A program made the translations under genes and the position numbers. Below the pieces are notes generated by a model. That model was given only the letters and a program-made list of their open reading frames with translations. It searched no databases and was not told where the DNA came from. 41,265 nucleotides of DNA, from positions 1 through 41,265 of the forward strand of contig JALEQY010000031.1 of assembly GCA_022763735.1 (NCBI GenBank), written 5' to 3'. This stretch comes from Clostridiales bacterium. Lineage in GTDB: Bacteria > Bacillota > Clostridia > Peptostreptococcales > Anaerovoracaceae. This document shows positions 37,844 through 41,265 of this stretch, piece after piece (position 1 is the stretch's first letter; every line of letters begins with the position of its first letter).

Positions 37844-38046
37844 TGGAATTAAAGAAAATGAGAGAAATGACAGAAGCTGAACTGAATGCTGAGCTCCTGA
37901 AAATGAAAAAGGACCTTTTCAACCTCAGATTCCAGCACGTGACAGGCCAGCTTGAAAACCCTATAAAGATGCGTGAGACAAAGAGAGATATCGCAAGGGT
38001 TAAAACCATTATCAGAGAAAAAGAACTCGCGAAGGTTCAGGGCTAA
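37843..38046 (+). CDS. rpmC: 50S ribosomal protein L29
   Basis: 67 residues forming two long helices: MTEAELNAELLKMKKDLFNL and the basic second helix near MRETKRDIARVKTIIREKE. L29 lies near the tunnel exit beside L23. The start overlaps the rplP stop (TAATGG). Confidence 0.97.
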   Translation: MELKKMREMTEAELNAELLKMKKDLFNLRFQHVTGQLENPIKMRETKRDIARVKTIIREKELAKVQG

Positions 38047-38064
38047 CGGAAAGGAGGATGTATT

Positions 38065-38325
38065 ATGGCAGTTGAGAGAAACAGAAGAAAGACAAGAGTC
38101 GGCATGGTAATCAGCGACAAGATGGACAAGACAATTGTCGTAGCAGTTGAAGACTTCGTAAGACATTCCCTTTACGGAAAGGCTGTAAAGAGAACTAAGA
38201 AGGTTAAGGCTCACGACGAGAATAATGAATGCCAGATCGGCGATAAAGTTAGAATTATGGAAACAAGACCACTCTCAAAGGACAAGAGATGGAGACTTGT
38301 GAACATCGTAGAGAAAGTTAAGTAA
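38065..38325 (+). CDS. rpsQ: 30S ribosomal protein S17
   Basis: 86 residues with the conserved [20 protein letters not shown], an OB-fold, and [20 protein letters not shown] near the end. It is a primary 16S rRNA-binding protein. AAAGGAGG lies upstream of the ATG. Confidence 0.98.
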   Translation: MAVERNRRKTRVGMVISDKMDKTIVVAVEDFVRHSLYGKAVKRTKKVKAHDENNECQIGDKVRIMETRPLSKDKRWRLVNIVEKVK

Positions 38326-38340
38326 AGGAGGCGCCTGACA

Positions 38341-38709
38341 ATGATTCAGACTGAAACAAGATTAAAGGTTGCTGACAACTCCGGAGCAAAAGAACTTTTA
38401 TGTATCCGTATCTTAGGCGGAACAAGCCGTCAGTACGCTAACATCGGCGATGTGATCGTATGTGCTGTAAAAGATGCAACACCGGGTGGAGTTGTTAAAA
38501 AAGGTGACGTAGTCAGAGCTGTTGTAGTTAGATCAAAGACTGGTGCCAGAAGAGCAGATGGCAGCTATGTGAAGTTTGACCAGAATGCAGCAGTAATTAT
38601 AAAAGATGATTTACAGCCGGTTGGAACCCGTATCTTCGGACCAGTTGCTAGAGAACTGAGAGATAAGGGCTTCATGAAGATAGTATCCCTGGCACCGGAA
38701 GTATTATAG
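38341..38709 (+). CDS. rplN: 50S ribosomal protein L14
   Basis: 122 residues, the canonical length. The start [20 protein letters not shown] and the signature around [20 protein letters not shown] are clear. L14 sits at the subunit interface. It is the start of the spc-type block, which continues without an obvious separate promoter. Confidence 0.98.
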   Translation: MIQTETRLKVADNSGAKELLCIRILGGTSRQYANIGDVIVCAVKDATPGGVVKKGDVVRAVVVRSKTGARRADGSYVKFDQNAAVIIKDDLQPVGTRIFGPVARELRDKGFMKIVSLAPEVL

Positions 38710-38720
38710 GAGGTTACGAG

Positions 38721-39026
38721 ATGCGTATTAAAAAAGATGACACAGTAATCGTACTTGCCGGTAAAGATAAAGGAAAAACCGGTAAAGTGTTAAAAGCTAT
38801 GCCAAAGGAAGGCAGAGTAATAGTTGAAGGTGTAAATGTACAGACCAAGCACCAGAAGCAGACTCAGAAGGAAGCTGCTGAGATCAAGCATCAGGAAGGT
38901 CCTATCAACGTTTCAAACGTTATGTACTATGACACAAAAGCAAAACAGCCGAGCAGAATCGGTTACAAAGTAGAAAACGGCAAGAAAGTCAGAGTAGCTA
39001 AGAAGACTGGCGCCGTAATAGACTAG
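38721..39026 (+). CDS. rplX: 50S ribosomal protein L24
   Basis: 101 residues with a KOW motif near [20 protein letters not shown] and the following [15 protein letters not shown] block. It initiates 50S assembly. AGGAGG precedes the ATG at 38721. Confidence 0.98.
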   Translation: MRIKKDDTVIVLAGKDKGKTGKVLKAMPKEGRVIVEGVNVQTKHQKQTQKEAAEIKHQEGPINVSNVMYYDTKAKQPSRIGYKVENGKKVRVAKKTGAVID

Positions 39027-39043
39027 GAAAGGAGGAGACGGTT

Positions 39044-39586
39044 TTGACAGCAAGATTAAGAGAAACTTACAAGAACACTGTATTCCAGGCATTAATGGAT
39101 CAGTTTAAATATGGAAACGTTATGGAAGTTCCTAAGCTCGAAAAGGTTACAATCAACATGGGACTGGGCGAAGCAAAAGAAAATGCCAAGATCATGGAAA
39201 GTGCCGTTGAGGAAATCGGTCTGATCACAGGACAGAGACCTGTAGTGACAAGAGCTAGAAAATCCATCGCCAACTTCAAAGTAAGACAGGGAATGCCGGT
39301 TGGCGCCAAGGTTACTTTAAGAGGCGACAACATGTACGAATTCATCGACAAGCTCTTCAACATCGCTCTTCCGAGAGTAAGAGACTTCAAGGGCGTAAGC
39401 AAGAACTCGTTTGACGGCAGAGGAAACTACTCGATGGGTATCAAGGAACAGCTCATTTTCCCTGAGATCAACTACGATAAAGTAGATACAATCAAGGGCA
39501 TGAACATCGTATTCACAACAACGGCAAAAACTGACGAAGAAGCAGCAGCACTGCTCGCAGGTCTCGGAATGCCGTTTGAGAAATAA
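39044..39586 (+). CDS. rplE: 50S ribosomal protein L5 (TTG start)
   Basis: 180 residues with the family start [20 protein letters not shown], the [20 protein letters not shown] loop and the C-terminal [18 protein letters not shown]5 binds 5S rRNA and the P-site tRNA. The start codon is TTG at 39044, eight bases after AGGAGG (39030-39035). The next ATG is inside the conserved region, so TTG is the true start. Confidence 0.97.
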   Translation: MTARLRETYKNTVFQALMDQFKYGNVMEVPKLEKVTINMGLGEAKENAKIMESAVEEIGLITGQRPVVTRARKSIANFKVRQGMPVGAKVTLRGDNMYEFIDKLFNIALPRVRDFKGVSKNSFDGRGNYSMGIKEQLIFPEINYDKVDTIKGMNIVFTTTAKTDEEAAALLAGLGMPFEK

Positions 39587-39600
39587 ACAGGAGGGACACA

Positions 39601-39786
39601 ATGGCTAAAACATCTCTCAAAGTTAAGCAGCAGAGAAAACCGAAGTTTTCAACTCGCGCATATACAAGATGCAGAATCTGCGGAAGACCTCACTCAGTAC
39701 TGAGAAAATACGGAATCTGCAGAATCTGCTTCAGAGAACTTGCTTACAAGGGTGAAATTCCGGGCGTGAAGAAAGCTTCCTGGTAA
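39601..39786 (+). CDS. rpsN: 30S ribosomal protein S14, zinc-binding type Z
   Basis: 61 residues, the short zinc-ribbon form. Cysteine pairs CRICGRP and CRICFREL supply four zinc ligands, with the basic start [20 protein letters not shown]. This C+ form is normal in Gram-positive anaerobes. A 91-base gap with the hairpin CGCCCGCTCCGGCG (about 39827-39838 core) separates it from rpsH. Confidence 0.97.
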   Translation: MAKTSLKVKQQRKPKFSTRAYTRCRICGRPHSVLRKYGICRICFRELAYKGEIPGVKKASW

Positions 39787-39877
39787 AAATAATAAGTTAA
39801 AACTACTATCCATTAAGTTGTAAACGCCCGCTCCGGCGAGCGACACAAAACTGGTGGAGGAAGGAGAACAAAACAAA

Positions 39878-40276
39878 ATGACAATGACAGATCCTATTGC
39901 TGATATGTTAACAAGAATCAGAAATGCTAACACAGCAGGACACGCAACAGTTGACATTCCGGCATCAAAGATGAAGAAATCCATCGCAGGAATCTTAAAA
40001 GAAGAAGGTTACATCGAAGACTTCAAAGTAACAGATGATAACAAGCAGGGCATGATCACAGTGACAATGAAGTATGGTCCTGACAAAGAAAGAGTAATCA
40101 GCGGAATCAGAAAGATCTCAAAGCCAGGCCTCAAATCATATGCGAAGGCTAATGAAATTCCAAGAGTTTTGGGCGGACTCGGAATCGCTATCATCTCCAC
40201 ATCAAAGGGAGTTATCAGCGATAAAGAAGCTAGAAAGCTCGGAATCGGCGGCGAAGTAATCTGTTATGTATGGTAA
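39878..40276 (+). CDS. rpsH: 30S ribosomal protein S8
   Basis: 132 residues. The start [19 protein letters not shown] and the C-terminal signature [20 protein letters not shown] are diagnostic. S8 binds central-domain 16S rRNA and represses the spc operon in Escherichia coli. I set ATG 39878, after AAGGAG at 39861-39866; ATG 39884 is also possible, while the longer upstream in-frame start would swallow the binding site. Confidence 0.97.
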   Translation: MTMTDPIADMLTRIRNANTAGHATVDIPASKMKKSIAGILKEEGYIEDFKVTDDNKQGMITVTMKYGPDKERVISGIRKISKPGLKSYAKANEIPRVLGGLGIAIISTSKGVISDKEARKLGIGGEVICYVW

Positions 40277-40299
40277 TAAATGGTAGGAGGAAATAGAAA

Positions 40300-40842
40300 A
40301 TGTCAAGAATAGGTATAAAACCGATCACTCTTCCTGCCGGCGTTGAGGTAAAGGTTGACAGCAATAATGTTGTTACCGTTAAAGGACCTAAAGGCGAACT
40401 GCAGGAACAGGTAAGCAAATTATTAAATGTTGAAATAAATGACGGCGTTGTTAAAGTTACAAGAGATGATGACAGCGCAGAGAAGAGAGCTCAGCACGGA
40501 CTGGCAAGAACTCTCATCAATAATATGGTAATCGGCGTAACTGAAGGTTACAGCAAGAAGCTTCTGCTGGTAGGCGTAGGTTACAAGGCTGAGAAGAAGG
40601 GTAAGAAACTGGTTATGAACCTCGGATATTCACATCCGGTTGAAATGGAAGACCCTGAAGGAATCGAAACAGAAGTACCTGATGCTACTACAGTAGTAGT
40701 AAAGGGAATCAGCAAAGAGCAGGTTGGAAACTATTCTGCGAACATCAGAGCCTGGAGAAGACCTGAACCTTACAAAGGTAAAGGTATCAAATACGATGGC
40801 GAAGTTATCCGCAGAAAAGAAGGTAAGACCGGAGCTAACTAA
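40300..40842 (+). CDS. rplF: 50S ribosomal protein L6
   Basis: 180 residues with the start [20 protein letters not shown] and the conserved end [17 protein letters not shown]-like sequence (here [20 protein letters not shown]). It has two repeated L6 domains and binds 23S rRNA near the factor-binding site. GTAGGAGG precedes the ATG. Confidence 0.98.
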   Translation: MSRIGIKPITLPAGVEVKVDSNNVVTVKGPKGELQEQVSKLLNVEINDGVVKVTRDDDSAEKRAQHGLARTLINNMVIGVTEGYSKKLLLVGVGYKAEKKGKKLVMNLGYSHPVEMEDPEGIETEVPDATTVVVKGISKEQVGNYSANIRAWRRPEPYKGKGIKYDGEVIRRKEGKTGAN

Positions 40843-40860
40843 GGAAAGGAGTGAAATAAA

Positions 40861-41226
40861 ATGGCTAAAGAAAGCAGAAACGATAAGCGTGTTGCAAGAC
40901 ACCAGAGAATCAGAAGAAACCTTTATGGCACTCCTGAAAGACCTAGACTGTGCGTTTTCAGAAGCAATAAGAATATTGCGGTTCAGATTATCGACGACGT
41001 AAACGGAGTTACACTTGCTTCAGCATCAACCATTGACAAGGAATTGAAGTCACAGGTTGCATACGGCGGCAACAAAGAAGCTGCCAAAGCAGTGGGAGAA
41101 GCTATTGCAAAGAGAGCACTCGCTAAAGGCATTGAAGAAGTTACCTTTGACAGAGGCGGATTCCTCTATCACGGAAGAGTTAAGGAACTTGCTGACGGTG
41201 CTCGTGAAGCAGGTTTGAAATTCTAA
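40861..41226 (+). CDS. rplR: 50S ribosomal protein L18
   Basis: 121 residues: start [20 protein letters not shown], core [17 protein letters not shown], and ending [21 protein letters not shown]18 brings 5S rRNA to the 50S subunit together with L5. AAGGAG precedes the ATG. Confidence 0.98.
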   Translation: MAKESRNDKRVARHQRIRRNLYGTPERPRLCVFRSNKNIAVQIIDDVNGVTLASASTIDKELKSQVAYGGNKEAAKAVGEAIAKRALAKGIEEVTFDRGGFLYHGRVKELADGAREAGLKF

Positions 41227-41241
41227 CAGGAGGTAAGTTGA

Positions 41242-41265
41242 ATGCGAAATACTATAGACGTATCA
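41242..41265 (+). CDS. rpsE: 30S ribosomal protein S5, N-terminal fragment (runs off the window)
   Basis: ATG at 41242 follows AGGAGGT (41229-41235). The eight visible codons read MRNTIDVS, which fits the variable S5 N-terminus, and rpsE is the gene always found after rplR in this operon. The identification rests mainly on position. Confidence 0.75.

Noticed and set aside
1-41265. Mobile element, prophage or genomic-island signatures
   Set aside because: No transposase, integrase, phage gene or flanking repeats with attachment-site character was found, and a tRNA-Glu alone is not evidence of integration.

Overview
The window reads as chromosomal DNA of a low-to-medium GC, Gram-positive, strictly anaerobic bacterium of the class Clostridia. 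An amino-acid-fermenting lineage near Anaerovoracaceae (Family XIII) is my best guess, but it is an inference. Support comes from strong AGGAGG ribosome binding sites, the S10-spc ribosomal gene order, a zinc-type S14, a SpoIIQ-like M23 protein that suggests a sporulation ancestry, ECF vitamin transport genes, a tungsten-type aldehyde:ferredoxin oxidoreductase with a polyferredoxin, and the Gx-transporter / NusG-II / ApbE set. No insertion sequence, phage gene, integrase or CRISPR array is visible.

Layout. 1-152: 3' end of a 5S rRNA, tRNA-Glu(UUC) and a terminator. 247-5744: ECF sigma factor, membrane-anchored DUF4367 (anti-sigma-like) protein, small secreted protein and a 1253-residue secreted subtilisin-like protease, apparently one operon. 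5872-6381 (minus): Gx transporter / HepS component-I-like membrane protein, possibly on a leaderless mRNA. 6433-11556: a promoter, a structured leader ending in an intrinsic terminator, then an Opp/Nik-type ABC importer (two permeases, a lipoprotein binding protein, a double ATPase). 11560-13014: divergent NusG-domain-II protein and ApbE flavin transferase, whose starts share one palindromic Shine-Dalgarno. 13028-16682: a polyprenyl-phosphate glycosyltransferase overlapping a YfhO-type membrane protein, a pair known from wall/teichoic acid glycosylation. 16626-18014 (minus): a MocR/PdxR-type regulator whose PLP lysine is replaced by serine, divergent from aroD across a perfect 13-bp-arm palindrome. 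18293-22256: aroD, ecfA1, ecfA2, ecfT, trmB. 22291-22959 (minus): the SpoIIQ-like protein.

23119-28519 is the most distinctive metabolic block: a sigma-A-type promoter and a ~190-nt structured leader (candidate molybdenum/tungsten cofactor riboswitch), a 16-Cys ferredoxin, a tungsten AOR, then a second promoter covered by a 14-bp inverted repeat, then MoaD-like, ThiF/MoeB-like, MobB and an aminotransferase. Together these look like a self-contained module that makes or adapts a pterin cofactor for an AOR coupled to amino-acid transamination. 28671-31939: a PC4/YdbC-type DNA-binding protein, a nucleoside (uridine) kinase with a ThrRS-like N-terminus, and a PfkB kinase carrying an unusual Met/Gln-rich insertion.

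31940-32966 is a 1-kb non-coding region with tandem repeats, five copies of TTACGAAA in both orientations, a strong promoter and a structured leader. It drives the S10-spc ribosomal operon (rpsJ to rpsE) that fills 32967-41265 and runs off the window end. rpsC there has a long charged C-terminal extension.
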